From Setophaga petechia (Eukaryota; Chordata; Aves; Passeriformes; Parulidae), in assembly GCA_024362935.1 (NCBI GenBank), contig JANCRA010000120.1:379501-443500 (forward strand): a stretch of DNA of 64,000 nucleotides, given 5' to 3'. Both the position numbers and the translations under genes were made by a program. This document shows positions 1 through 12,300 of this stretch, in pieces. The notes beneath the pieces were generated by a model. That model saw only the letters and a program-made list of their open reading frames with translations, did no database searches and was not told the DNA's origin. Positions within the stretch are counted from its first letter, which is position 1, and every line of letters begins with the position of its first letter.

Positions 1-180
1 AGGTTTCCTCCTTGCGAGACACAGTGAAAAAGCTATTTGCTTAGATGTAGGTGACAAGAAACACTTACTGCAGTGCACTGAACAGCTAACTGCTACACAG
101 CACTAGTACTGTGTTAGCAGCTTGCAAAGTGCTAGAAAACAGTACTTTCCCACTCTCTTGCCTTTCCCTTCACATTAATA
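1..180 (+). repeat. Partial C-class monomer at the left window edge
   Basis: The first 180 bases are the 3' part of a monomer. They carry GGTTTCCTCCTTGCGAGACA, ACAGTGAAAAAGC, a G-type middle and CACTAGTACTGTG. This combination matches the last monomers of the left units at 5042 and 19052, so the window opens in the closing monomer of an earlier left-domain unit. Confidence 0.9.
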
Positions 181-1324
181 CTTGAAAGGAAGGCGTCTTA
201 GACAACTTTCTTTTACATTTTGCAAAACACACTGCAGCCCTCTGTGCAACTTCTACAACACGATGGAAGTTGTTTAGTGAGCAGGAACGATTTCCCCTTG
301 AGAGACAAAGGGAAAAAGCTATTTGCTCAGATGTAGTTATCAAGAAACACTTACTGCAGTGCACTGACAAGCTAATTGCTACACAGCACTGCGTTTGTGT
401 TAGCAGCTTGCAAAGTGCTAGAAAACAGTACTTTCCCACTCTCTTGCCTTTCCCTTCACATTAATACTTGAAAGGAAGGCGTGTTAGAACACTTTCTTTT
501 TCTTGCTGCAAAACACACTGCAGCCCTCTGTGCAACTTCTAGAACACGATAGGAAATGTTTAGTGAGCAGGAAGGTTTTCTCCTTGCGAGACATAGTGAA
601 AAACCTTTTTACTTCGATATAGGTGACAAGAAACACTTACTGCAGTGCACTGAACAGCTAAGTGCTACACAGAACTGCGATTGTGTTAGCAGCTTGCAAA
701 GTGCTAGAAAACAGTACTTTCCCACTCTCTTGCCTTTCCCTTCACATTAATGCTTGAAAGGAAGGCGTCTTAGACTACTTTCTTTTTCTTGCTGCAAAAC
801 ACACTGCAGCCCTCTGTGCAACTTCTAGAACACAATAGAAGTTGTTTAGTGAGCAGCAACGTTTTCCCCTTGCGAGACAAAGTGAAAAAGCTATTTGCTC
901 AGATGTAGGTATCAAGAAACACTTACTGCCGTGCACTGACAAGCTAATTGCTACACAGCACTCCGATTGTGTTAGCAGCTTGCAAAGTGCTAGAAAACAG
1001 TACTTTCCCACTCTCTTGCCTTTCCCTTCACATTAATACTTGAAAGGAAGGCGTCTTAGATAACTTTCTTTTTCTTGTTACAGAACACACTGCAGCCCTC
1101 TGTGCAACTTCTAGAACACGATAGGAGATGTTTAGTGAGCAAGAAGGTTTTCTCCTTGCGAGACAGAGTGAAAAAGCTATTTGCTTAGATGTAGGTGACA
1201 AGAAACACTTACTGCAGTACACTGAAAAGCTAACTGCTACACAGCACTGCGATTGTGTTAGCAGCTTGCAAAGTGCTAGAAAACAGTACTTTCCCACTCT
1301 CTTGCCTTTCCCTTCACATTAATA

Positions 1325-1610
1325 CTTGAAAGGAAGGCGTCTTAGACAACTTTCTTTTACATTTTGCAAAACACACTGCAGCCCTCTGTGCAACTTCTAG
1401 AACACAATAGAAGTTGTTTAGTGAGCAGCAACGTTTTCCCCTTGCGAGACAAAGTGAAAAAGCTATTTGCTCAGATGTAGGTATCACGAAACACTTACTG
1501 CCGTGCACTGGCAATCTAATTGCTACACAGCACTGGGATTGTGTTAGCAGCTTGCAAAGTGCTAGAAAACAGTACTTTCCCACTCTCTTGCCTTTCCCTT
1601 CACATTAATA
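1325..1610 (+). repeat. Mosaic A/N monomer
   Basis: The monomer opens with an A leader (ACATTTTGC) but then reads CTAGAACACAATAGAAG, the N-class body otherwise seen at 753, 5900 and 9903. The equivalent monomers in the other left units (6472, 10475, 17051, 20197) read CTACAATACGATGGAAG here. It also has private changes ATCACGAAAC and GCACTGGCAATC. A short conversion from the neighbouring N monomer is the simplest explanation; this is inference. Confidence 0.7.
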
Positions 1611-4147
1611 CTTGAAAGGAAGGCATCTTAGACAACTTTCTTTTTCTTGCTGTAAAACACACTACAGACCTCTGTGCAACTTCTAGAACACGATAGGAGA
1701 TGTTTAGTGAGCAAGAAGGTTTTCTCCTTGCGAGACATAGTGAAAAAGCTATTTGCTTAGATGTAGGTGACAAGAAACACTTACTGCAGTGCACTGAACA
1801 GCTAATTGCTACACAGCACTGCGATTGTGTGAGCAGCCTGCAAAGTGCTAGAAAACAGTACTTTCCCACTCTCTTGCCTTTCCCTTCACATTAATACTTG
1901 AAAAGAAGTCATCTTAGACAACTTTTTTTTCTTGTGTCAAAAAACTCTGCAGCCCTCTCTGCAACATCTGCAACACGATGGAAGTGGTTTAGTGACCAGG
2001 AAGGTTTTCTCCTTGCGAGACATAGTGAAAAAGCTATTTGCTTAGATGTAGGTGACAAGAAACACTTACTGCAGTGCACGGAAAAGCTAATTGCTACACA
2101 GAACTGGGATTGTGTTAGCAGCTTACAAAGTGCTAGAAAACAGTACTTTCCCACTCTCTTGCCTTTCCCTTCACATTAATACTTGAAAGGAAGGCGTCTT
2201 AGACAACTTTCTTTTTCTTGCTGTAAAACACACTGCAGCCCTCTGTGCAACTTCTAGGACACGATAGGAAATGTTTAGTGAGCAAGAAGGTTTTCTCTTT
2301 GCGAGACATAGTGAAAAAGCTATTTGCTTAGATGTAGGTGACAAGAAACACTTACTGCAGTGCACTGAACAGCTAATTGCTACACAGAACTGGGATTGTG
2401 TTAGCAGCTCTGAAAGTGATAGAAAACAGTACTTTCCCACTCTCTTGCCTTTCCCTTCACATTAATACTTGAAAGGAAGGCGTCTTAGACAACTTTCTTT
2501 TTCTTGTTACAGAACACACTGCAGCCCTCGGGGCAACTTCTAGAACACGATAGGAGATGTTTAGTGAGCAAGAAGGTTTTCTCCTTGCGAGACATAGTGA
2601 AAAAGCTATTTGCTTAGATGTAGGTGACAAGAAACACTTACTGCAGTGCGCTGGCAAGCTAACTGCTACACAGCACTGCGATTGTGTTAGCAGCCTGCAA
2701 AGTGCTAGAAAACAGTACTTTCCCACTCTCTTGCCTTTCCCTTCACATTAATACTTGAAAGGAAGGCATCTTAGACAACTTTCTTTTTCTTGTGTCAAAA
2801 AACTCTGCAGCCCTCTCTGCAACATCTGCAACACGATGGAAGTGGTTTAGTGAGCAGAAAGGTTTTCTCCTTGCGAGACATAGTGAAAAAGCTTTTTGCT
2901 TAGATGTAGGTGACAAGAAACACTTACTGCAGTGCACTGAACAGCTAACTGCTACACAGCACTGCGATTGTGTTAGCAGCTTGCAAAGTGCTAGAAAACA
3001 GTACTTTCCCACTCTCTTGCCTTTCCCTTCACATTAATACTTGAAAGGAAGGCGTCTTAGACAACTTTCTTTTACATTTTGCAAAACACACTGCAGCCCT
3101 CTGTGCAACTTCTACAATACGATGGAAGTTGTTTAGTGAGCAGCAACGTTTTCCCCTTGCGAGACATAGTGAAAAAGCTTCTTGCTTAGATGTAGGTGAC
3201 AAGAAACACTTACTGCAGTGCACTGAACAGCTAACTGCTACACAGCACTAGTACTGTGTTACCAGCTTGCAAAGTGCTAGAAAACAGTACTTTCCCACTC
3301 TCTTGCCTTTCCCTTCACATTAATACTTGAAAGGAAGGCGTCTTAGACAACTTTCTTTTATATTTTGCAAAACACACTGCAGCCCTCTGTGCAACTTCTA
3401 CAACACGATGGAAGTTGTTTAGTGAGCAGCAACTTTTTCCCCATGCGAGACATAGTGAAAAAGCTATTTGCTCAGATGTAGGTATCAAGAAACACTTACT
3501 GCCGTGCACTGACAAGCTAATTGCTACACAGCACTGCGATTGTGTTAGCAGCTTGCAAAGTGCTAGAAAACAGTACTTTCCCACTCTCTTGCCTTTCCCT
3601 TCACATTAATACTTGAAAGGAAGGCGTCTTAGACAACTTTCTTTTTCTTGTGTCAAAAAACTCTGCAGCCCTCTCTGCAACATCTACAACACGATGGAAG
3701 TTGTTTAGTGAGCAGGAAGGTTTTCTCCTTGGGAGACATAGTGAAAAAGCTTCTTGCTTAGATGTAGGTGACAAGAAACACTTACTGCAGTGCAGTGACA
3801 AGTTAATTGGTACACAGCACAGGGATTGTGTTAGCAGCTCTCAAAGTGATAGAAAACAGTACTTTCCCACTCTCTTGCCTTTCCCTTCACATTAATACTT
3901 GAAAGGAAGGCGTCTTAGACAACTTTCTTTTTCTTGATACAGAACACACAGCAGCCCTCTGTTCAACTTCTAGAACACGATAGGAAATGTTTAGTGAGCA
4001 AGAAGGTTTTCTCCTTGGGAGACATAGTGAAAAAGCTTTTTGCTTAGATGTAGGTGACAAGAAACACTTACTGCAGTGCACTGAACAGCTAACTGCTACA
4101 CAGCACTAGGATTGTGTTAGGAGCTTGCAAAGTGCTAGGAAACAGTA

Positions 4148-4174
4148 CTTTCCCACTCTCTTGCCTTTCCCTTC
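4148..4174 (+). other. Pyrimidine tract present in essentially every monomer (example)
   Basis: A 27-base tract from CTTTCCC to CCCTTC has only two purines (one A, one G) on the + strand. It recurs once per monomer at the same phase. Long pyrimidine/purine tracts can adopt triplex or other non-B forms under supercoiling; that behaviour is general knowledge and untested here. In the anchor B monomers of the right domain the tract changes to CCTTTTTCTTC. Confidence 0.8.
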
Positions 4175-4197
4175 ACATTAATACTTGAAAGGAAGGC
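4163..4197 (+). other. Imperfect dyad around ATTAAT spanning the monomer boundary (example)
   Basis: GCCTTTCCCTTC, a 12-base spacer centred on ATTAAT, then GAAAGGAAGGC. GCCTT, CC and TTC can pair with GAA, GG and AAGGC, giving about 10 paired bases with small bulges. Both arms are conserved in almost all monomers. The GGC/GCC end is weakened in copies that read GGAAGGCATC, although the arm itself remains, and in the AGAAGTC variants at 1897 and 11047. Confidence 0.65.
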
Positions 4198-4469
4198 GTC
4201 TTAGACAACTTTCTTTTACATTTTGCAAAACACACTGCAGCCCTCTGTGCAACTTCTACAACACGATGGAAGTTGTTTAGTGAGCAGGAACGTTTTCCCC
4301 TTGCGAGACAAAGGGAAAAAGCTATTTGCTCAGATGTAGGTATCAAGAAACACTTACTGCCGTGCACTGACAAGCTAATTGCTACACAGCACTGCGATTG
4401 TGTTAGCAGCTTGCAAAGTGCTAGAAAACAGTACTTTCCCACTCTCTTGCCTTTCCCTTCACATTAATA
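4184..4469 (+). repeat. Reference A-class monomer used to describe the repeat anatomy
   Basis: This monomer shows the usual layout. In order: CTTGAAAGGAAGGCGTCTTA; a T-rich stretch CTTTCTTTTACATTTTGC; a conserved ACACTGCAGCCCTCTG; the class-specific body CTACAACACGATGGAAGTTG; the near-invariant TTTAGTGAGCAGG; CGTTTTCCCCTTGCGAGAC; the T-type middle; GACAAGCTAATTGCTACACA; a hypervariable CACTGCGAT box; GTGTTAGCAGCTTGC; and the pyrimidine tract that leads into ATTAAT. Most between-monomer variation lies in the leader, the body, the middle and the CACTGCGAT box, while the 3' third is close to invariant. Confidence 0.9.
4380..4408 (+). other. Hairpin-capable dyad TGCTACACA / TGTGTTAGCA (example)
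   Basis: TGCTACACA and TGTGTTAGCA are complementary except for one bulged T, giving a 9-bp stem with a 10-base loop. The loop is the most variable box of the monomer (for example GCACTGCGAT, ACACTGGGAT, GCACTAGTAC). The stem is retained in most monomers; the minority with GGTACACA, CTACAGAG or TTACCAGC weaken it. A conserved stem with a variable loop is what the sequence shows; function is unknown. Confidence 0.6.
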
Positions 4470-4645
4470 CTTGAAAGGAAGGCGTCTTTGACAACTTTCT
4501 TTTTCTTGCTGCAAAACACACTGCAGCCCTCTGTGCAACTTCTAGAACACGATAGGAAATGTTTAGTGAGCAGGAAGGTTTTCTCCTTGCGAGACATAGT
4601 GAAAAAGCTTTTTGCTTAGATATAGGTGACAAGAAACACTTACTG

Positions 4646-4655
4646 CAGTGCACTG
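4646..4655 (+). other. Perfect 10-bp palindrome CAGTGCACTG in G-type monomers (example)
   Basis: CAGTGCACTG is its own reverse complement and overlaps CTGCAG. It occurs at this phase in most G-type monomers (classes B, C, D). In T-type monomers (classes A and N) the first base pair is broken by the change to CCGTGCACTG, which also removes CTGCAG. It is therefore a clean marker separating the two middle types. Confidence 0.8.
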
Positions 4656-5327
4656 AACAGCTAATTGCTACACAGAACTGCGATTGTGTCAGCAGCTTGC
4701 AAAGTGCTAGAAAACAGTACTTTCCCACTCTCTTGCCTTTCCCTTCACATTAATACTTGAAAGGAAGGCGTCTTAGACAACTTTCTTTTTCTTGTTACTG
4801 AACACACTGCAGCCTTCTCTGCAACTTCTAGAACACGATAGGAGATGTTTAGTGAGCAAGAAGGTTTTCTCCTTGCGAGACAGATTGAAAAAGCTATTTG
4901 CTTAGATGTAGGTGACAAGAAACACTTACTGCAGTGCACTGAAAAGCTAACTGCTACACAGCACTGCGATTGTGTTAGCAGCCTGCAAAGTGCTAGAAAA
5001 CAGTACTTTCCCACTCTCTTGCCTTTCCCTTCACATTAATACTTGAAAGGAAGGCATCTTAGACAACTTTCTTTTTCTTGTGTCAAAAAACTCTGCAGCC
5101 CTCTCTGCAACATCTACAACACGATGGAGGTGGTTTAGTGAGCAGGAAGGTTTCCTCCTTGCGAGACACAGTGAAAAAGCTATTTGCTTAGATGTAGGTG
5201 ACAAGAAACACTTACTGCAGTGCACTGAACAGCTAACTGCTACACAGCACTAGTACTGTGTTAGCAGCTTGCAAAGTGCTAGAAAACAGTACTTTCCCAC
5301 TCTCTTGCCTTTCCCTTCACATTAATA

Positions 5328-8300
5328 CTTGAAAGGAAGGCGTCTTAGACAACTTTCTTTTACAATTTGCAAAACACACTGCAGCCCTCTGTGCAACTTC
5401 TACAACACGATGGAAGTTGTTTAGTGAGTAGGAACGATTTCCCCTTGAGAGACAAAGGGAAAAAGCTATTTGCTCAGATGTAGTTATCAAGAAACACTTA
5501 CTGCAGTGCACTGACAAGCTAATTGCTACACAGCACTGCGTTTGTGTTAGCTGCTTGCAAAGTGCTAGAAAACAGTACTTTCCCACTCTCTTGCCTTTCC
5601 CTTCACATTAATACTTGAAAGGAAGGCGTGTTAGAACACTTTCTTTTTCTTGCTGCAAAACACACTGCAGCCCTCTGTGCAACTTCTAGAACACGATAGG
5701 AAATGTTTAGTGAGCAGGAAGGTTTTCTCCTTGCGAGACATAGTGAAAAACCTTTTTACTTCGATATAGGTGACAAGAAACACTTACTGCAGTGCACTGA
5801 ACAGCTAATTGCTACACAGAACTGCGATTGTGTTAGCAGCTTGCAAAGTGCTAGAAAACAGTACTTTCCCACTCTCTTGCCTTTCCCTTCACATTAATGC
5901 TTGAAAGGAAGGCGTCTTAGACTACTTTCTTTTTCTTGCTGCAAAACACACTGCAGCCCTCTGTGCAACTTCTAGAACACAATAGAAGTTGTTTAGTGAG
6001 CAGCAACGTTTTCCCCTTGCGAGACAAAGTGAAAAAGCTATTTGCTCAGATGTAGGTATCAAGAAACACTTACTGCCGTGCACTGACAAGCTAATTGCTA
6101 CACAGCACTCCGATTGTGTTAGCAGCTTGCAAAGTGCTAGAAAACAGTACTTTCCCACTCTCTTGCCTTTCCCTACACATTAATACTTGAAAGGAAGGCG
6201 TCTTAGATAACTTTCTTTTTCTTGTTACAGAACACACTGCAGCCCTCTGTGCAACTTCTAGAACACGATAGGAGATGTTTAGTGAGCAAGAAGGTTTTCT
6301 CCTTGCGAGACAGAGTGAAAAAGCTATTTGCTTAGATGTAGGTGACAAGAAACACTTACTGCAGTACACTGAAAAGCTAACTGCTACACAGCACTGCGAT
6401 TGTGTTAGCAGCTTGCAAAGTGCTAGAAAACAGTACTTTCCCACTCTCTTGCCTTTCCCTTCACATTAATACTTGAAAGGAAGGCGTCTTAGACAACTTT
6501 CTTTTACATTTTGCAAAACACACTGCAGCCCTCTGTGCAACTTCTACAATACGATGGAAGTTGTTTAGTGAGCAGCAGCGTTTTCCCCTTGCGAGACAAA
6601 GTGAAAAAGCTATTTGCTCAGATGTAGGTATCAAGAAACACTTACTGCCGTGCACTGACAATCTAATTGCTACACAGCACTGGGATTGTGTTAGCAGCTT
6701 GCAAAGTGCTAGAAAACAGTACTTTCCCACTCTCTTGCCTTTCCCTTCACATTAATACTTGAAAGGAAGGCGTCTTAGACAACTTTCTTTTTCTTGTGTC
6801 AAAAAACTCTGCAGCCCTCTCTGCAACATCTACAACACGATGGAAGTTGTTTAGTGAGCAGGAAGGTTTTCTCCTTGGGAGACATAGTGAAAAAGCTTCT
6901 TGCTTAGATGTAGGTGACAAGAAACACTTACTGCAGTGCAGTGACAAGTTAATTGGTACACAGCATAGGGATTGTGTTAGCAGCTCTCAAAGTGCTAGAA
7001 AACAGTACTTTCCCACTCTCTTGCCTTTCCCTTCACATTAATACTTGAAAGGAAGGCGTCTTAGACAACTTTCTTGTATATTTTGCAAAACACACTGCTG
7101 CCGTCTGTGCAACTTCTACTACACGATGGAAGTTGTTTAGTGAGCAGCAACGTTTTCCCCTTGCGAGACAAAGGGAAAAAGCTATTTGCTCAGATGTAGG
7201 TATCAAGAAACACTTACTGCCGTGCACTGACAAGCTAATTGCTACACAGCACTGGGATTGTGTTAGCAGCTTGAAAAGTGCTAGAAAACAGTACTTTCCC
7301 ACTCTCTTGCCTTTCCCTACACATTAATACTTGAAAGGAAGGCGTCTTAGACAACTTTCTTTTTCTTGATACAGAACACACAGCAGCCGTCTGTTCAACT
7401 TCTAGAACACGATAGGAAATGTTTAGTGAGCAAGAAGGTTTTCTCCTTGGGAGACATAGTGAAAAAGCTTTTTGCTTAGATGTAGGTGACAAGAAACACT
7501 TACTGCAGTGCACTGAACAGCTAACTGCTACACAGCACTGCGATTGTGTTAGCAGCTTGCAAAGTGCTAGAAAACAGTACTTTCCCACTCTCTTGCCTTT
7601 CCCTTCACATTAATACTTGAAAGGAAGGCGTCTTAGACAACTTTTTTTTCTTGTGTCAAAAAACTCTGCAGCCCTCTCTGCAACATCTGCAACACGATGG
7701 AAGTGGTTTAGTGACCAGGAAGGTTTTCTCCTTGCGAGACATAGTGAAAAAGCTATTTGCTTAGATGTAGGTGACAGGAAACACTTACTGCAGTGCACGG
7801 AAAAGCTAATTGCTACACAGAACTGGGATTGTGTTAGCAGCTTACAAAGTGCTAGAAAACAGTACTTTCCCACTCTCTTGCCTTTCCCTTCACATTAATA
7901 CTTGAAAGGAAGGCGTCTTAGACAACTTTCTTTTTCTTGCTGTAAAACACACTGCAGCCCTCTGTTCAACTTCTAGGACACGATAGGAAAAGTTTAGTGA
8001 GCAAGAAGGTTTTCTCTTTGCGAGATATAGTGAAAAAGCTATTTGCTTAGATGTAGGTGACAAGAAACACTTACTGCAGTGCACTGAAAAGCTAACTGCT
8101 ACACAGCACTGCGATTGTGTTAGCAGCCTGCAAAGTGCTAGAAAACAGTACTTTCCCACTCTCTTGCCTTTCCCTTCACATTAATACTTGAAAGGAAGGC
8201 GTCTTAGACAACTTTCTTTTACATTTTGCAAAACACACTGCAGCCCTCTGTGCAACTTCTACAACACGATGGAAGTTGTTTAGTGAGCAGGAACGTTTTC

Positions 8301-9330
8301 CCCTTGCGAGACAAAGGGAAAAAGCTATTTGCTCAGATGTAGGTATCAAGAAACACTTACTGCCGTGCACTGACAAGCTAATTGCTACACAGAACTGCGA
8401 TTGTGTTAGCAGCTTGCAAAGTGCTAGAAAACAGTACTTTCCCACTCTCTTGCCTTTCCCTTCACATTAAAGCTTGAAAGGAAGGCGTCTTAGACTACTT
8501 TCTTTTTCTTGCTGCAAAACACACTGCAGCCCTCTGTGCAACTTCTACAACACGATAGGAAATGTTTAGTGAGCAGGAACGTTTTCTCCTTGCGAGACAT
8601 AGTGAAAAAGCTTTTTGCTTAGATATAGGTGACAAGAAACACTTACTGCAGTGCTCTGAACAGCTAATTGCTACACAGAACTGCGATTGTGTTAGCAGCT
8701 TGCAAAGTGCTAGAAAACAGTACTTTCCCACTCTCTTGCCTTTCCCTTCACATTAATACTTGAAAGGAAGGCGTCTTAGACAACTTTCTTTTTCTTGTTA
8801 CTGAACACACTGCAGCCTTCTGTGCAACTTCTAGAACACGATAGGAGATGTTTAGTGAGCAAGAAGGTTTTCTCCTTGCGAGACAGATTGAAAAAGCTAT
8901 TTGCTTAGATGTAGGTGACAAGAAACACTTACTGCAGTGCACTGAAAAGCTAACTGCTACACAGCACTGCGATTGTGTTAGCAGCCTGCAAAGTGCTAGA
9001 AAACAGTACTTTCCCACTCTCTTGCCTTTCCCTTCACATTAATACTTGAAAGGAAGGCATCTTAGACAACTTTCTTTTTCTTGTGTCAAAAAACTCTGCA
9101 GCCCTCTCTGCAACATCTACAACACGATGGAAGTGGTTTAGTGAGCAGGAAGGTTTCCTCCTTGCGAGACACAGTGAAAAAGCTATTTGCTTAGATGTAG
9201 GTGACAAGAAACACTTACTGCAGTGCACTGAACAGCTAACTGCTACACAGCACTAGGACTGTGTTAGCAGCTTGCAAAGTGCTAGAAAACAGTACTTTCC
9301 CACTCTCTTGCCTTTCCCTTCACATTAATA
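5328..9330 (+). repeat. Left-domain higher-order unit 2, 14 monomers
   Basis: Monomers start at 5328, 5614, 5900, 6186, 6472, 6758, 7044, 7330, 7616, 7901, 8187, 8473, 8759 and 9045. Classes are A-D-N-B-A-C-A-B-C-D-A-D-B-C. The first five and last four match unit 1 in class. The middle is shorter: after the A at 6472 it jumps to a C with TTGGGAGAC (like 3612 in unit 1), then an A and a GATACAG B. The short-leader C (7616, poly-T form) and D (7901) that stand early in unit 1 (1897, 2182) stand late here. So the unit differs by rearrangement as well as loss. Confidence 0.85.
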
Positions 9331-12300
9331 CTTGAAAGGAAGGCGTCTTAGACAACTTTCTTTTACATTTTGCAAAACACACTGCAGCCCTCTGTGCAAC
9401 TTCTACAACACGATGGAAGTTGTTTAGTGAGCAGGAACGTTTTCCCCTTGCGAGACAAAGGGAAAAAGCTATTTGCTCAGATGTAGTTATCAAGAAACAC
9501 TTACTGCAGTGCACTGACAATCTAATTGCTACACAGCACTGCGATTGTGTTAGCAGCTTGCAAAGTGCTAGAAAACAGTACTTTCCCACTCTCTTGCCTT
9601 TCCCTTCACATTAATACTTGAAAGGAAGGCGTGTTAGACAACTTTCTTTTTCTTGCTGCAAAACACACTGCAGCCCTCTGTGCAACTTCTAGAACACGAT
9701 AGGAAATGTTTAGTGAGCAGGAAGGTTTTCTCCTTGCGAGACATAGTGAAAAACCTTTTTACTTCGATATAGGTGACAAGAAACACTTACTGCAGTGCAC
9801 TGAACAGCTAATTGCTACACAGAACTGCGATTGTGTTAGCAGCTTGCAAAGTGCTAGAAAACAGTACTTTCCCACTCTCTTGCCTTTCCCTTCACATTAA
9901 TGCTTGAAAGGAAGGCGTCTTAGACTACTTTCTTTTTCTTGCTGCAAAACACACTGCAGCCCTCTGTGCAACTTCTAGAACACAATAGAAGTTGTTTAGT
10001 GAGCAGCAACGTTTTCCCCTTGCGAGACAAAGTGAAAAAGCTATTTGCTCAGATGTAGGTATCAAGAAACACTTACTGCCGTGCACTGACAAGCTAATTG
10101 CTACACAGCACTCCGATTGTGTTAGCAGCTTGCAAAGTGCTAGAAAACAGTACTTTCCCACTCTCTTGCCTTTCCCTTCACATTAATACTTGAAAGGAAG
10201 GCGTCTTAGATAACTTTCTTTTTCTTGTTACAGAACACACTGCAGCCCTCTGTGCAACTTCTAGAACACGTTAGGAGATGTTTAGTGAGCAAGAAGGTTT
10301 TCTCCTTGCGAGACAGAGTGAAAAAGCTATTTGCTTAGATGTAGGTGACAAGAAACACTTACTGCAGTACACTGAAAAGCTAACTGCTACACAGCACTGC
10401 GATTGTGTTAGCAGCTTGCAAAGTGCTAGAAAACAGTACTTTCCCACTCTCTTGCCTTTCCCTTCACATTAATACTTGAAAGGAAGGCGTCTTAGACAAC
10501 TTTCTTTTACATTTTGCAAAACACACTGCAGCCCTCTGTGCAACTTCTACAATACGATGGAAGTTGTTTAGTGAGCAGCAGCGTTTTCCCCTTGCGAGAC
10601 AAAGGGAAAAAGCTATTTGCTCAGATGTAGGTATCAAGAAACACTTACTGCCGTGCACTGACAATCTAATTGCTACACAGCACTGGGATTGTGTTAGCAG
10701 CTTGCAAAGTGCTAGAAAACAGTACTTTCCCACTCTCTTGCCTTTCCCTTCACATTAATACTTGAAAGGAAGGCATCTTAGACAACTTTCTTTTTCTTGC
10801 TGTAAAACACACTGCAGCACTCTGTCCAACTTCTAGAACACGATAGGAGATGTTTAGTGAGCAAGAAGGTTTTCTCCTTGCGAGACATAGTGAAAAAGCT
10901 ATTTGCTTAGATGTAGGTGACAAGAAACACTTACTGCAGTGCACTGAACAGCTAATTGCTACACAGCACTGCGATTGTGTGAGCAGCCTGCAAAGTGCTA
11001 GAAAACAGTACTTTCCCACTCTCTTGCCTTTCCCTTCACATTAATACTTGAAAAGAAGTCATCTTAGACAACTTTTTTTTCTTGTGTCAAAAAACTCTGC
11101 AGCCCTCTCTGCAACATCTGCAACACGATGGAAGTGGTTTAGTGAGCAGGAAGGTTTTCTCCTTGCGAGACATAGTGAAAAAGCTATTTGCTTAGATGTA
11201 GGTGACAAGAAACACTTACTGCAGTGCACGGAAAAGCTAATTGCTACACAGAACTGGGATTGTTTTAGCAGCTTACAAAGTGCTAGAAAACAGTACTTTC
11301 CCACTCTCTTGCCTTTCCCTTCACATTAATACTTGAAAGGAAGGCGTCTTAGACAACTTTCTTTTTCTTGCTGTAAAACACACTGCAGCCCTCTGTGCAA
11401 CTTCTAGGACACGATAGGAAATGTTTAGTGAGCAAGAAGGTTTTCTCTTTGCGAGATATAGTGAAAAAGCTATTTGCTTAGATGTAGGTGACAAGAAACA
11501 CTTACTGCAGTGCACTGAAAAGCTAACTGCTACACAGCACTGCGATTGTGTTAGCAGCCTGCAAAGTGCTAGAAAACAGTACTTTCCCACTCTCTTGCCT
11601 TTCCCTTCACATTAATACTTGAAAGGAAGGCATCTTAGACAACTTTCTTTTTCTTGTGTCAAAAAACTCTGCAGCCCTCTCTGCAACATCTACAACACGA
11701 TGGAAGTTGTTTAGTGAGCAGGAAGGTTTTCTCCTTGCGAGACATAGGGAAAAAGCTATTTGCTTAGATGTAGGTGACAAGAAACACTTACTGCAGTGCA
11801 CTGAACAGCTAATTGCTACACAGCACTGGGATTGTGTTAGCAGCTTGCAAAGTGCTAGAAAACAGTACTTTCCCACTCTCTTGCCTTTCCCTTCACATTA
11901 ATACTTGAAAGGAAGGCATCTTAGACAACTTTCTTTTTCTTGTGTCAAAAAACTCTGCAGCCCTCTCTGCAACATCTACAACACGATGGAAGTTGTTTAG
12001 TGAGCAGGAAGGTTTTCTCCTTGCGAGACATAGTGAAAAAGCTATTTGCTTATATGTAGGTGACAAGAAACACTTACTGCAGTGCACTGAACAGCTAATT
12101 GCTACACAGAACTGGGATTGTGTTAGCAGCTCTGAAAGTGATAGAAAACAGTACTTTCCCACTCTCTTGCCTTTCCCTTCACATTAATACTTGAAAGGAA
12201 GGCGTCTTAGACAACTTTCTTTTTCTTGTTACAGAACACACTGCAGCCCTCGGGGCAACTTCTAGAACACGATAGGAGATGTTTAGTGAGCAAGAAGGTT

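Larger units (their letters stand above)
181..5327 (+). repeat. Left-domain higher-order unit 1, 18 monomers
   Basis: Monomers start at 181, 467, 753, 1039, 1325, 1611, 1897, 2182, 2468, 2754, 3040, 3326, 3612, 3898, 4184, 4470, 4756 and 5042. Leader classes in order are A-D-N-B-A-D-C-D-B-C-A-A-C-B-A-D-B-C. The opening A monomer has GTTATC and the rare CACTGCGTTTGTG. The D monomer at 467 has GGCGTGTTAGAACAC, the N monomer at 753 has ATGCTTGAAAGG and CACAATAGAAG, and the B monomer at 1039 has TTAGATAAC. These four mark the start of each left unit. The B monomer at 2468 carries CCCTCGGGGC, a marker that becomes common in the right domain. Monomer 1325 is a mosaic, listed separately. Confidence 0.85.

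Noticed and set aside
170..439. Recurring minus-strand open frame of about 89 codons, one per monomer
   Set aside because: It repeats with the satellite and ends at the TGA formed by TTCACA. Because 286 is 3x95+1, each monomer shifts the frame, so no protein could span repeats. Substitutions and single-base indels occur without regard to the frame. There is no recognisable domain.
270..464. Recurring plus-strand open frame of about 64 codons starting at ATGTTTAGTGAGC or ATGGAAG-derived starts
   Set aside because: Same argument: it is a shadow of the monomer, its start codon depends on class-specific substitutions, and it is broken in many monomers (for example by TAGTAC or TAGGAT at the variable box).
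6091..6444. Longer 117-codon minus-strand frames (also 7235-7588 and 61001-61354)
   Set aside because: They appear only where CCCTTCACATT has become CCCTACACATT, which removes the usual stop and lets the frame run about 28 codons into the next monomer. A single substitution explains them.
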